Positions 1 through 9,402 are shown, numbered from the stretch's first letter. The stretch: 64,000 bases of DNA from Polluticaenibacter yanchengensis (GCA_027854065.1 JAQGEF010000004.1:62001-126000), one strand, 5' to 3'. The notes: a model not told the origin generated them from the sequence alone. A program made the numbers and translations.

Positions 1-842
1 GTACAAAATTTTATAAAATCCCAGCGGGCGGCTTTTAGCGTATCGCTGATGCGGAGGCTATCGCGCTGCCAGCTGCTTTTCCAGTTTTGCTGAACGTCTT
101 TATTGGCACTGTCCACCCAAATCAGTTCTCCGGATTCTGCATCTACAAATGGAATGAGCCCGGCTTTTGGCAATTCTGCTTCTATGGCGTCGTAAACCTG
201 TATGCCTACACAATCATGCCTGTATGAAGCGGCTTTTAATGTTTTAAAATAAGTGTCATTATCTTCAAAATCGCTGCAGAGTACTACAATAGCCTTGTTA
301 CGGACTACCTGGTTTAAAAACTGCAGTGCTGCGGCAATATCGGTATGCTTGGAAGCGGGGTTTATGGTAAGCATCTGAGCGATGATATGGAGTACGTGGC
401 CTTTGCCTTTTTTAGGGGGGATGAATTTTTCTATTTTATCGGTAAAGAAAATGGCACCTACCTTGTCATTGTTTTTTATGGCGGAAAAAGCGACGAGGGC
501 GGATATCTCTGTAATCAGTTCCTGTTTTGTCTGGTGGCTGGTACCTATTAAATTACTGGCACTGCAATCAATGAGCAGCATGAGGGTATTCTCCCTGTCT
601 TCTTCAAATAGTTTACTGAACGGGTGTCCGAACCTGGCGCTTGTATTCCAGTCTATAAAGCGGACATCATCTCCTGCTGCGTATTCGCGGACTTCTTTAA
701 AGCTCATGCCTCGTCCTTTAAATGCCGAAGAGTAGTTACCGCTGAATGTATCTGTTGATAGCTTTTTGGATTTAATTTCTATCTGTCTTATTTTTTTCAG
801 CAGGCTTTGGAATGCCTGCTTTTCATTGACTGTATCTGCCAT
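1..842 (-). CDS. DUF58 domain protein (3' end outside window)
   Basis: The reading frame opens at an ATG at 842 and runs off the left edge without a stop, so about 280 N-terminal residues are visible. The protein begins MADTVNEKQAFQSLLKK. It carries the DUF58 signature: a GRGMSF...EYAAGDD segment followed by RFIDWNTSARFGHPFSK, then a von Willebrand factor A-like region with LLIDCSASN and VVLCSDFED. DUF58 proteins are usually encoded beside MoxR-type AAA ATPases and are thought to act in envelope or chaperone complexes; no MoxR gene is visible here. It starts 5 bases after the GldA-like gene ends, so the two are probably one transcript. Family assignment is firm, but the biological role is unknown. 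Confidence 0.85.
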   Translation of the reverse strand, partial: MADTVNEKQAFQSLLKKIRQIEIKSKKLSTDTFSGNYSSAFKGRGMSFKEVREYAAGDDVRFIDWNTSARFGHPFSKLFEEDRENTLMLLIDCSASNLIGTSHQTKQELITEISALVAFSAIKNNDKVGAIFFTDKIEKFIPPKKGKGHVLHIIAQMLTINPASKHTDIAAALQFLNQVVRNKAIVVLCSDFEDNDTYFKTLKAASYRHDCVGIQVYDAIEAELPKAGLIPFVDAESGELIWVDSANKDVQQNWKSSWQRDSLRISDTLKAARWDFIKFC

Positions 843-847
843 ACGCT

Positions 848-1756
848 TTAATTATTCTGTGTTAAATTCCGGAACACGGCTTCGAGACTGTACCCTACCT
901 GTTGCAATGATTCTATATTAAGATGATTGGTGACTGCTGCCTGTAACAATGTTTTTCTTGCTTGTTCTATATCTTTTATGCCGATGATGAAGGTACGGTT
1001 ATCTGCTGCCTGTATTGTGGCATTGCCTAATACGGACTTTAGTAAATGTATATCTACCGTTTCTGCAAAACTTATTTTCAGCTGTGGTATTTCTGCCCCT
1101 TTTCTCAGGTTTTGCAGGGTATCGTTTGCTACGAGGTTTCCGCGATTTATAATTACTAACCGGCTGCAAATGGCTTCTACTTCCTGCATTATATGGGTAC
1201 TGAGTATAACGGTTTTTTGGGTGCCCAACTGCCTGATTACTTCGCGGATCTCTACAATCTGATTGGGATCCAGCCCGCTGGTGGGCTCATCTAAGATGAG
1301 TACTTCGGGGTCGTGTATTAAAGCGGCGGCCAAGCCTACGCGTTGTTTGTAGCCTTTGCTTAACTGGCCTATTTTTTTTGAGGCTTCCAGGTTCAGCCCT
1401 ACTTGTTCTATACAGTCTGCAATGCGTTGTTTTTTATTGGCTACATGGTACACTCCTGCTACAAATTCGAGGTACTCTTTTACAAACATATCGTAATACA
1501 GGGCATTGCTTTCCGGCAGGTAGCCGATCTTTCTTTTTGCTGCCAGCGGGGATTCCTTCACATTTATACCACAGACTTCGACATTGCCGCCATCGGCTTG
1601 CAGGTAGCCTGTAATAATTTTCATGGTGGTACTTTTACCGGCTCCATTGGGCCCTAAAAAGCCGAGTACATCTCCTTTATTGGCTTCGAATGATATATTG
1701 TTTACAGCAGTCTGGCTGCCATATATTTTTAGTAAGTTATTTATTTTTACACTCAT
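848..1756 (-). CDS. gldA: ABC transporter ATP-binding protein, GldA-like
   Basis: This is a 302-residue cytoplasmic ATPase subunit of an ABC-2 type exporter. The Walker A motif GPNGAGKST lies near residue 36. The signature is unusual (LSKGYKQRVG), and Walker B is LILDEPTSGLDP, followed by the switch His in LSTHIMQEV. About 80 C-terminal residues form the accessory domain seen in GldA and other multidrug-type ATPases. I start it at MSVKINNLLK (1756). A longer frame to 1840 adds 28 residues with no family resemblance. GldA is associated with gliding motility together with the permease GldF/GldG, but no permease gene is visible in the window. The symbol therefore rests on resemblance only; a generic ABC-2 exporter ATPase is the alternative. 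Confidence 0.75.
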   Translation of the reverse strand: MSVKINNLLKIYGSQTAVNNISFEANKGDVLGFLGPNGAGKSTTMKIITGYLQADGGNVEVCGINVKESPLAAKRKIGYLPESNALYYDMFVKEYLEFVAGVYHVANKKQRIADCIEQVGLNLEASKKIGQLSKGYKQRVGLAAALIHDPEVLILDEPTSGLDPNQIVEIREVIRQLGTQKTVILSTHIMQEVEAICSRLVIINRGNLVANDTLQNLRKGAEIPQLKISFAETVDIHLLKSVLGNATIQAADNRTFIIGIKDIEQARKTLLQAAVTNHLNIESLQQVGYSLEAVFRNLTQNN

Positions 1757-2119
1757 TGTTTGAGTCAATTTTCTTAATAACGTGTTGTTTTCTTTTTTAT
1801 TGAGCCGCCTGATTGCTACTATCGGGCATCGTTGTGTCACTCACTGCACCGGCTGTGCTACTATTTAACAAGGCATACAATTCTAATCAATTTATTTATA
1901 AACTGCCGGATTATCTTTTAAAACTTATTAATTGCAACTTGCTGCTTATTCTCACAACAGGTAGCATCAATCATATTCTTTATTCATCATTCCTGTTTCT
2001 ATGCCGATGTCATTATCCAAATAGCGCCTGAAAGGCTGTTTCTAAAATATGTGGACCTGCCATTTATGCCGGAGTGACCTTAAGGTTTTGCCCGGCTGAT
2101 GCTTTTACAACTGCTGAAT
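1757..2119. other. Intergenic gap, no gene seen
   Basis: This stretch is AT-rich and lies upstream of the GldA-like gene. It should contain that gene's promoter, but I found no clear TAnnTTTG box. A 72-codon open frame at 1813-2031 on the plus strand has no family resemblance and no coding character. Confidence 0.5.
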
Positions 2120-2288
2120 GGCTGCGGGATACATTGGGCGACGGCTTTGCCGGCGGCCCCGCGCCTATATACCGAACGGTATAAAGTACCATTTGGTATA
2201 TAGAAACGGAAAGACGCGCGGGGCGGCACCCCGGATGTAGCCCGGACTGCTGCCGACGCATATCCGGATGCTGAAAGCCCCAAATAAA
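2120..2288 (+). repeat. Dispersed intergenic element E1, GC-hairpin interior (copy 1)
   Basis: A GC-rich island sits in an AT-rich gap. The left arm starts GGCTGCGGGATAC and the right arm ends GCTGAAAGCCCC, the same outer arms as the elements at 22338 and 46008. The interior holds a long hairpin, GGCCCCGCGC against GCGCGGGGC, around an AT-rich loop containing GGTATA-type motifs. An inverted copy with the same interior lies at 56820-56981. It begins 11 bases after the stop of the nuclease gene at 2299 (minus strand), so it would lie in that gene's 3' region. Confidence 0.8.
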
Positions 2289-2298
2289 AGAACTGTTT

Positions 2299-3702
2299 TT
2301 ATATTTCGAAAGATTCGTGTATTTCCGGAATATTGACTTGCTTAAATCCTTTGCTCCTGACACGACTGGCAAAAGCCTGCTGTACTTCAAACTCCCCGTG
2401 TACCAAAAATACTGTTTGTACGACATCGGGGTTCTGGGCGTTGAGCCAATGAAGCATGTCATTGTAATCGCCATGGGCACTCATGCTGCTTACTTCGGCT
2501 ATTTCGGCATGTACTTCAAATGTCAATCCGAATATTTTGACTTCTTTGGGCTTGCGTTTTAACCTGCCTCCGAGGGACATGGGTTCGCAATAACCACTGA
2601 ATAAAATCGTGTTCCTGCTGTTTGAAATATTGTTCATAATGTGGTGCTTGATGCGGCCGGCTTCTGCCATACCGCTGGCACTGATAATGACACATGGTTT
2701 CTCGCGGAAGTTCAGCATTTTGCTTTCTTCTACGGTGCGGATAAACTTGAGCTTTTTGAAATCAAAGGGGTCATTGTCTACCTTGAGTATATTTTGTAAG
2801 GTAGCATTAAAGTTTTCGGGATGACTTTTTACAATGGCTGTGGCGGCTTTGCTTAGCGGGCTGTCCACAAAATAATCGACATCGGGTAAACGATTTTCTA
2901 GTTCCAGTTGATTAAGGGCATACAAAATTTCCTGTGTGCGGCCTACACTGAATGCGGGGATGATGAGTTTGCCGCCTTTGTTAATGCAGGTATGTGTAAT
3001 AGCGTCGTATAATGTATCGAAAGGTGTAATGGCGTGATCGTGCACCCTGTCGCCGTAAGTGCTTTCCATTATTACGACATCTGCCTGCGGGCAAGGCTCG
3101 GGCTGGCGTAAGATGGCATCATTGTAACGTCCAATATCCCCGCTGAAAAGAATGCGGATCTCTTCGCGGCCTTTTTCTTTTATCCTGAGATTGACACATG
3201 CGCTGCCTATAATATGCCCGGCATCTGTAAACATGCATTCTACACCGGGAATTACCTGGAACCATTGATTATAGTTGCGTTCTTCGAATAAGGCGCCGGT
3301 TGCGAGGGCATCGCGTTCTTCATACATTGGTTCGTATAAAGGCAAACCTTCCTGTATGCGGCGTTTATTGGCATACTTGACATCGCTTAGCTGTATTTTA
3401 GCACTGTCTTCTAACAGGATGGATGCGAGGTCCTTGGTGGCTGAGGTACAAAAAATGGGCTTTAAGTATCCTTCTCTTACCAATACGGGCAACAGCCCGC
3501 TATGGTCGATATGTGCATGGCTAAGGATGACCGCATCAATGGATGTGGCATCGAAGCCGAGATTTCTATTGAGCGGATCGGTTTCTTTTCCTAATCCCTG
3601 AAACATACCACAATCTAACAAAATTTTCCTGCCATCGTCCAGGGTTATCAAATGCTTGGACCCTGTAACGGTACGTGCTGCTCCGTGAAATGAGATCTTC
3701 AT
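2299..3702 (-). CDS. MBL-fold/beta-CASP RNA metallo-hydrolase
   Basis: This 467-residue protein belongs to the CPSF73/YsdC-like branch of the metallo-beta-lactamase superfamily, predicted to be a cytoplasmic zinc-dependent RNA endo/exonuclease. The metal-binding motif HAHIDH is at residues 62-67. A later His motif lies in FTDAGHIIGSA and an Asp motif in LFSGDIGR. The beta-CASP insert carries IPAFSVGRTQE, and the C-terminal metal ligands are in VSSMSAHGDY. The order of motifs and the length match full family members, and the start MKISFHGAART is typical. It lies 18 bases downstream of yggS and is probably cotranscribed with it. The substrate cannot be read from the sequence. Confidence 0.9.
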   Translation of the reverse strand: MKISFHGAARTVTGSKHLITLDDGRKILLDCGMFQGLGKETDPLNRNLGFDATSIDAVILSHAHIDHSGLLPVLVREGYLKPIFCTSATKDLASILLEDSAKIQLSDVKYANKRRIQEGLPLYEPMYEERDALATGALFEERNYNQWFQVIPGVECMFTDAGHIIGSACVNLRIKEKGREEIRILFSGDIGRYNDAILRQPEPCPQADVVIMESTYGDRVHDHAITPFDTLYDAITHTCINKGGKLIIPAFSVGRTQEILYALNQLELENRLPDVDYFVDSPLSKAATAIVKSHPENFNATLQNILKVDNDPFDFKKLKFIRTVEESKMLNFREKPCVIISASGMAEAGRIKHHIMNNISNSRNTILFSGYCEPMSLGGRLKRKPKEVKIFGLTFEVHAEIAEVSSMSAHGDYNDMLHWLNAQNPDVVQTVFLVHGEFEVQQAFASRVRSKGFKQVNIPEIHESFEI

Positions 3703-3720
3703 ATTGGCAAATGTTTTACG

Positions 3721-4374
3721 TTATTGATATACTCTGAAACCAAATATACTACTTCCGATGCGAACCATATTACTACCTGATGTTAAAGCTAAAAGATAAT
3801 CGCTGCTCATACCCATGCTTAAATGATGTACCTGCGGATCAAAGTGTTGTTTGAAGAAGGCGGCCAATTGTTCGAACTCGTTTTTCACGATCATTTCATG
3901 AGAAGTATTGGATGCCATACCCATGAGGCCTACTATACTGACGTTTTCGAACTGATTTTTTTGCTGCAAAATATCTTCTGCTTCTGTATAATCTAACCCG
4001 AATTTGGTTTCTTCGCTGGCTATATATACCTGTAAGAGACATTGTACTTTCCTGTTGGCTTTTGCTGCCTGCTTGTTGATTTCTTTAAGCAGTTTCAGGC
4101 TGTCGACTCCGTGAATGAGGTGTACAAATGGTACGATGTATTTTGCTTTATTGGTTTGTAAATGTCCTATAAAATGCCAGCGAATATCGGGGGGCAGCGC
4201 CTGTTGTTTTTCCAGGAGTTCCTGTACATAATTTTCTCCAAAATCACGATGTCCGAGTTGGTATAGTTCCAGGATTTTGCTGTTTGGCTGAATTTTGCTG
4301 ACTGCTACCAAGGTTGCATTGAACCTGGCACAATCCTCTAATATATTAATATAAACCGGTTGGTTGATGGTCAT
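3721..4374 (-). CDS. YggS/PROSC family PLP-binding protein
   Basis: A 217-residue single-domain TIM-barrel protein of the pyridoxal-phosphate homeostasis family. The PLP lysine is K27 in LVAVSKIQP. Other family marks are FGENYVQE, WHFIGHLQTNK, GLMGMAS and the C-terminal LSMGMSSDY plus VRIGSSIFG, which bind the phosphate. These proteins have no known catalytic reaction but buffer cellular PLP and influence amino-acid metabolism. The length is slightly short compared with the usual 225-235 residues, but no motif is missing. It is the first gene of the yggS-nuclease pair on the minus strand, with a TAATTTTG box (4401-4408) just upstream. Confidence 0.92.
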   Translation of the reverse strand: MTINQPVYINILEDCARFNATLVAVSKIQPNSKILELYQLGHRDFGENYVQELLEKQQALPPDIRWHFIGHLQTNKAKYIVPFVHLIHGVDSLKLLKEINKQAAKANRKVQCLLQVYIASEETKFGLDYTEAEDILQQKNQFENVSIVGLMGMASNTSHEMIVKNEFEQLAAFFKQHFDPQVHHLSMGMSSDYLLALTSGSNMVRIGSSIFGFRVYQ

Positions 4375-4400
4375 TATTGAGCCTATATTTTTAATTAGCT

Positions 4401-4408
4401 CAAAATTA
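4401..4408 (-). promoter_or_regulatory. Putative -7 promoter box of yggS
   Basis: Read on the minus strand, the sequence is TAATTTTG, a full match to the Bacteroidota -7 consensus TAnnTTTG, 27 bases before the yggS ATG. No convincing -33 TTTG is present at the usual 19-20 base spacing, so this is tentative. Confidence 0.4.
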
Positions 4409-4440
4409 AATAAATATGGGAGAGGAAGTGTTAAAGGGTA

Positions 4441-4473
4441 TAAAAAAGGCAGCCTGAGGAATCAGGCCGCCTT
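4441..4473 (-). terminator. Rho-independent terminator after the first SusD gene
   Basis: An 11-pair stem with one internal mismatch and a four-base loop (GGCAGCCTGA against TCAGGCCGCC) is followed, in minus-strand reading, by six T residues. It lies 27 bases past the SusD stop and ends the SusC-SusD transcript. Confidence 0.8.
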
Positions 4474-4499
4474 GTGGGATGTTGAACTATTAATAAACA

Positions 4500-5954
4500 T
4501 TATTCAACTATTTTATTGGTCAGCTTTTCACTGGTCGGGATTGGAAAAACGTACCTGCTATCTGTGTATGGAATGGAAGCACCTGCGCCTACAGAGACAA
4601 ATGGCTGTAAACGGCGTTGAATATCAGGTGCATTGAAGCCTTCACCTAATAATTCGATCCTTCTTTCGAGGAGTATGTTTTGTATGGCGATGGCTTTAGT
4701 GGTAAATGCCGGCATGGTATAAGACGGATCTGATCTTTGTCTTACAGCTTTTACGAGTTCTTCTGCTCTTGTTAAGCTGCCGGCTTCTGCTTCGGCCTCG
4801 GCCAGATTTAGTAACACCTCTGAATACCTGATTAATGGTACCCAATCTGTAAAAGGTGATACATTACTGTATTTAACGAGTATATGCCAGGCTGCACTGT
4901 ACTGGAGTACAAACTTGGATTTTCTTAAATCTGAAGCGGGCCAGGCGGGATTGTTATAAATGCCTGTGGCCCCCTGGTTTAAGAAGTACTCAATATTTCC
5001 GGCGTTGTAATAATAACCTAACTGGTTTTGGGTGCCGGGGGCATTTGTTGCTGACATTGGTGCTGAAAATACATTTTCCAACTCAGCGGCTCCGTTGCCA
5101 TATACTTTGGTAACATCTGCATTTAAGGTATGATTGACGCCTGTGGCTGCCCTGAACGGTGCGGTTGCTGACACAATTTTATTGGCTTCTGTTATGACAT
5201 CGGGGAATTTGCCCATGGCTAAATAAACGCGTGACTTGAAGGCGGCAACGGTGTTTTTATGGGCTCTTGTTGTATTTAATACTGAAGTGGAGTAGGATGC
5301 GGGCAAGGCGACTTCTGCTTCATTTAAATCTTTCAATATCTGGGCATAAACCTGGGCGACTGTGCCTGACTTCAAATTATTGTCTGCGGAGTCTGTCTGG
5401 GCTTTTAAGCGTAATGGCAATCCCCTGGAAGCGCCGGCGTCCTGTGTATATGGTTTTGCAAACATTTGTACGAGGGCGTAATAACAGTAGGCTCTGACAA
5501 ATTTGGCTTCGGCGATGTACTGGCTTTTTAACTGGTCTGATACAATTCCCTGGTTTTTGGCAAGCTCAAAGTCGGCAAGGAATTTATTGACCCTGTTGAT
5601 GGTTAGATAACCGTTTATCCAGAATCCTTCAATATAGGTATCTGAGGGATCGTTGGTAAACTGATAGACCCCGAACCCTGTAACAACATTTGAGGTCCTG
5701 TTCCTAAATTCACCAGACCTGATATCGTTATAAATCTGGTACCTGCCGCCAAACAGGCTGCCTATTTTGGCGGATGAGTATAGGCCGTTTACCTGGGCCA
5801 GAATACGGGCGGGCGTTTCGAAGACTCTGCTTTCGGGGATGGACAATTCTGCCTGGTTGTCTAAAAAGTCTTTTTTGCATGCGAACAAACCTAATACGGG
5901 AAGAAGGAGGATGAATATCTTCAGCCCTTTTATTTTTAAATTAAACAAACTCAT
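4500..5954 (-). CDS. SusD/RagB family nutrient-binding lipoprotein (pair 1)
   Basis: A 484-residue outer-membrane lipoprotein. The N terminus has a charged region, a hydrophobic stretch and the lipobox LGLFAC with Cys26, followed by KKDFLDNQ, the usual start of mature SusD proteins. The TPR-rich SusD fold shows in RAYCYYALVQMFAKPY, RVYLAMGKF, and the C-terminal block EVLLNLAEAEAEAG, RQRSDPSY, ERRIELLGEG and VFPIPTSE. SusD proteins cap the SusC barrel and bind the glycan or peptide before import. It lies 18 bases downstream of its SusC partner and is followed by a terminator. No glycoside hydrolase or regulator lies beside the pair, so the ligand cannot be predicted. Confidence 0.93.
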   Translation of the reverse strand: MSLFNLKIKGLKIFILLLPVLGLFACKKDFLDNQAELSIPESRVFETPARILAQVNGLYSSAKIGSLFGGRYQIYNDIRSGEFRNRTSNVVTGFGVYQFTNDPSDTYIEGFWINGYLTINRVNKFLADFELAKNQGIVSDQLKSQYIAEAKFVRAYCYYALVQMFAKPYTQDAGASRGLPLRLKAQTDSADNNLKSGTVAQVYAQILKDLNEAEVALPASYSTSVLNTTRAHKNTVAAFKSRVYLAMGKFPDVITEANKIVSATAPFRAATGVNHTLNADVTKVYGNGAAELENVFSAPMSATNAPGTQNQLGYYYNAGNIEYFLNQGATGIYNNPAWPASDLRKSKFVLQYSAAWHILVKYSNVSPFTDWVPLIRYSEVLLNLAEAEAEAGSLTRAEELVKAVRQRSDPSYTMPAFTTKAIAIQNILLERRIELLGEGFNAPDIQRRLQPFVSVGAGASIPYTDSRYVFPIPTSEKLTNKIVE

Positions 5955-5972
5955 ATAATAATAATTTTAATG

Positions 5973-8900
5973 TTAAAACCCGATATTTACGCCTACGGTG
6001 AGTGTTCTTCCCTGCGGAATGGAGTTTCTTTCTATACCGGAAGATATATTTGAATTACCGTTTGATGATATTTCGGGATCTACGCCTGAATAACCTGTAA
6101 TGAGGAATAAATTGCTTGCCTGTAAATACAGCCTGACATTTTTAATGGCACTGTTGCCTAAGGTTGATTTTGGTACTGAATACCCTAAAACCACATTCTG
6201 GAACCTCAGGAAATCTCCTTTTTCCACATTGTCGCTGATAAGAAAGGCTGAGCCATTTGAAATGTTATCTGTATATATTGGTCTTGGTATTTTGCTGTTT
6301 TTATTTTGCGGACTCCATGCGCCTAGTATTTCGGTACTGTTATTCCATACGCGCTGGTCTAAAAGGCCTGCCCTGGAACCATTATAAATGTAATTGCCTC
6401 CTGAGAAGGTTATATTTAATCCTAAATCGAAACTTTTGTACGTAAGCGTATTATTGAAACCGCCGAACCAGGTTGGTTGTGTGTTTCCAAGGTTTTTGGC
6501 GGCGCTGGTGACGCTGCCTGAGGAAACGCGTGTGCCATCTAATAATGTCCAGGCATCTGCACCGCCCTGGTGTTGATACTGCACCTGGCGTCCCTGATTA
6601 TCTATAAAGATCCTTCTGCCGTTTTCGGGATTGACGCCGTTGGACTGAACTCCGAAAATGCTGGATGCGGAAGCGCCTACTTCGGTGATACTTGACAGCT
6701 CTAAAGAACTGGTGTATCCCAGAATGGGTGTATTATTGCTTACGAGTGCTGTTACTTTATTTTTAATGGTGGTGAAGTTTATATTGGTGTTCCATTTAAA
6801 ATCTCCTTTTTGAACGGGTACCATATTGATGGTAAAGTCTAACCCTTTATTGTACATTGAGCCGACATTAAATAAGATGGTATTGCCGGGAACGCCTTTT
6901 GAAGGGGCTTGAGGCACGGCGAGTATCATATTGTTGATGTCTTTATTGAACCAGTTCATTTCAAAGTTCAACCTGCCTTTGATGATTCCTAATTCCAAAC
7001 CGATATTGGTTTGTTTGCTTGTTTCCCATTTTAGCTTATCGTTACCTGCCTGGGCATAAAATACGGCGCCTGCGCTTGTTCCGTAAATGGTAGCGTCATA
7101 CAAGTTGTAGGCACCATAGTAGTTTGCCAGGTTCCCGTTGCCGGTTTTTCCCCAACTGGCTTTTAGTTTTAAATTATTAAAGACGTTGCTTAGGGAACTG
7201 TTCTGAAAGAAGTTTTCGTTGGAAAGTGTCCAGCCTACTGAAGCGCCGCCAAATGTTCCCCACCTGTTATCGGTAGACAACGCGGAATTTCCATCTCTTC
7301 TGACATTGGCGGAGAAATAATATTTATTTTTAAAATTATAGCTTAAGCTGGCGAGGTATGCTTCGAATGAAATTTCTGAGATGCCGTTTCCTCCTGGTGT
7401 GTTATTAATAAATGTGCCCTGGAACTGGGAGAAGAATGGATCTGCAAGAAAGTCTCTGTTGCCGCCCCAGTTATCGGTGCGGGTTTTCTGAACATCATTG
7501 CCTGCCAGTATGGTTAGATTATGGGCGTCTTTGAATGTTTTTTGGTATTGGAGGATGTTGGTCCAGTTCCAGTTGTCTGAGCGTGCTGAATTATTATATG
7601 CCTGTCCGGTGGAGGCATAACCATCTCCCTGTACCGGATTCCAAAAACGCTGGTTATCTGTTAGTCGTAAATCCCAGGTGTAAGAGGTCCTGAAACTTAA
7701 CCCGTCTACAATCTGTATATCTGTTCCTAAATTGGCGAATATGCGATTTGTTTCAGATCGGTTTTTATCTTGTTCTATTAATGGGATGGGGTTTACAAAT
7801 TGCAGTGAAATTTTATTTGCGCCTCTGCCGATTGCTCCTGCTTCTATATTCAGAGTGCCATTGGCATTGTAAATGGGTACATTGGGGGCTTGGGCATTGG
7901 CGATGCGTCCTAAACCTGAGCTTGCAAATGCCCCGCCGGCATAGGAGCCGCTATTTGGTGCGTTGTTAATGCCGTTGGTATAATTTACTACTGTGAATAA
8001 TTTTATTTTATCGGTTAGCTTATGATTGATATTTACTCTTACTGAGCGTCGCTCGAAGGTATTTGCTTTTAAAAAGCCCTCCTGGTCGGAGAAACCGGCA
8101 GAGAGGTAAAAGTTGGTTTTGTCGTTTCCTCCTGAAAAAGTTAAGTTATGGTTGTGTGAAATGGCTGAGCGATAAACGACATCCTGCCAATTGACATCTA
8201 CAGGATTGCCTTTATCATCGTTCATCATTGCAAATGCATCTCTTGGTGCGGCGCTGAAATTGGGATTGACACTTAAGGCATTTGCTATAGCGGCGTTTTT
8301 ATGAGTGACGTATTGCTGTGCGTTGAGCATTTTTGGCAGGCGTACTGCTTGTGTCTGGCCTAGCCATCCATCGTAGTTTACTGTTGTTCTTCCTGATTTT
8401 CCTTTTTTGGTTGTAATGAGCAAGACGCCTGCGGCGGCCCTGGAACCATAGATGGATGCTGATGCGGCATCTTTGAGGATATCGATGGATTCAATATCGG
8501 CGGGGTTTATATCTGAAAGTGGATTGTTGGTTACGGCACTTGTTGATACGTCTCCTGTGGAAATGGGGATCCCATCTACAACTACTAAGGGAAATGAACT
8601 TAATGAGATGGAACTTAAACCGCGCACCCTGATGACAGGGGGATTATTCAACAATCCGTTTGGCTGGATGATGTTTACGCCTGAGGCCTGACCAGTAAGC
8701 CCTTGTGCAAAGCTCTGAACGGGCTTTTCTGCGATAGCTGAACCTTTTACGATGGCGGCTGAGCCTGAAAATTCTTTTCTTTTTTGAGTGGCATACCCTA
8801 CTACGACAACATCTTCGGATCTGCCTACGGATTGGTTTAATGTAAAGCTTACAGTATTGCCGGTACCTATTGCCATTTCCATCTGTTCGTGGCCGACTGA

Positions 8901-9116
8901 AGAGACGATGAGGATTTTTGAGCCTTCTGGCGCGGTAAGGGTGTAATTACCATTTGTGTCGGTTGTGGTACCAACTTTTGTGCCTTTAACAAGGACGGAG
9001 GCTCCTTCTACGGGATTTCCATTTTTGTCAGTTACTTTTCCTGATATCTTCTTCTGGGCCCACACGGACACAGAGAGGAACATTAAAGCAACTACCTTGA
9101 GTAGTACTTTTTTCAT
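5973..9116 (-). CDS. SusC/RagA family TonB-linked outer-membrane transporter (pair 1)
   Basis: A 1047-residue TonB-dependent receptor. The signal peptide ends near SVSVWAQ. It is followed by the CarboxypepD_reg-like domain (about residues 22-105: KVTDKNGNPVEGASVLVKG), a TonB-box-like DVVVVGYATQKR, the plug with the SusC hallmark VRGLSSISLSSFPLVVVDG, and then a C-terminal beta barrel ending in an aromatic residue (TVGVNIGF). The length is normal for SusC. It imports ligands captured by the SusD lipoprotein encoded just downstream. Its signal peptide, first domain and upstream leader are very close to those of the second SusC (14032-17178), but the barrels differ strongly, which suggests different substrates. 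Confidence 0.95.
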   Translation of the reverse strand: MKKVLLKVVALMFLSVSVWAQKKISGKVTDKNGNPVEGASVLVKGTKVGTTTDTNGNYTLTAPEGSKILIVSSVGHEQMEMAIGTGNTVSFTLNQSVGRSEDVVVVGYATQKRKEFSGSAAIVKGSAIAEKPVQSFAQGLTGQASGVNIIQPNGLLNNPPVIRVRGLSSISLSSFPLVVVDGIPISTGDVSTSAVTNNPLSDINPADIESIDILKDAASASIYGSRAAAGVLLITTKKGKSGRTTVNYDGWLGQTQAVRLPKMLNAQQYVTHKNAAIANALSVNPNFSAAPRDAFAMMNDDKGNPVDVNWQDVVYRSAISHNHNLTFSGGNDKTNFYLSAGFSDQEGFLKANTFERRSVRVNINHKLTDKIKLFTVVNYTNGINNAPNSGSYAGGAFASSGLGRIANAQAPNVPIYNANGTLNIEAGAIGRGANKISLQFVNPIPLIEQDKNRSETNRIFANLGTDIQIVDGLSFRTSYTWDLRLTDNQRFWNPVQGDGYASTGQAYNNSARSDNWNWTNILQYQKTFKDAHNLTILAGNDVQKTRTDNWGGNRDFLADPFFSQFQGTFINNTPGGNGISEISFEAYLASLSYNFKNKYYFSANVRRDGNSALSTDNRWGTFGGASVGWTLSNENFFQNSSLSNVFNNLKLKASWGKTGNGNLANYYGAYNLYDATIYGTSAGAVFYAQAGNDKLKWETSKQTNIGLELGIIKGRLNFEMNWFNKDINNMILAVPQAPSKGVPGNTILFNVGSMYNKGLDFTINMVPVQKGDFKWNTNINFTTIKNKVTALVSNNTPILGYTSSLELSSITEVGASASSIFGVQSNGVNPENGRRIFIDNQGRQVQYQHQGGADAWTLLDGTRVSSGSVTSAAKNLGNTQPTWFGGFNNTLTYKSFDLGLNITFSGGNYIYNGSRAGLLDQRVWNNSTEILGAWSPQNKNSKIPRPIYTDNISNGSAFLISDNVEKGDFLRFQNVVLGYSVPKSTLGNSAIKNVRLYLQASNLFLITGYSGVDPEISSNGNSNISSGIERNSIPQGRTLTVGVNIGF

Positions 9117-9223
9117 TTAAGCGTTTTTTAGTTTTAATTAAATTGTGGAGGGGTGATTGACAGGTTTAGCGCAAGACTGGTTTTTCTAGTATTAAATTAC
9201 CCCGAGCCACAGTTAGTTTGTTA

Positions 9224-9254
9224 TAAAGTTATTAACTTTATGATATATACCAAA
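9224..9254 (-). promoter_or_regulatory. Putative promoter of SusC/SusD pair 1
   Basis: Minus-strand reading gives TTTG, a 19-base spacer, then TAACTTTA, close to the Bacteroidota -33 TTTG / -7 TAnnTTTG pattern. The same TAACTTTA box followed by a CTAACTGTGG block recurs upstream of the second SusC gene, which supports a functional site. The implied 5' leader is about 100 bases. Confidence 0.55.
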
Positions 9255-9402
9255 TTTTTGTTAAATTATTTTTTAAGAATTATTCTTCAAATTCAGCTTT
9301 CATTTTTCCTACTTAACTGATATTATTGATAACGAGTATATTGAATTTTAATTCAATATTATATTCTAACGTGAGGGCGATTTACGATCGATGATAAAAT
9401 GT

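Noticed and set aside
2064..2480. 138-codon minus-strand frame
   Set aside because: It overlaps the nuclease gene in another frame and the E1 repeat; composition reflects the GC-rich element, not a protein.
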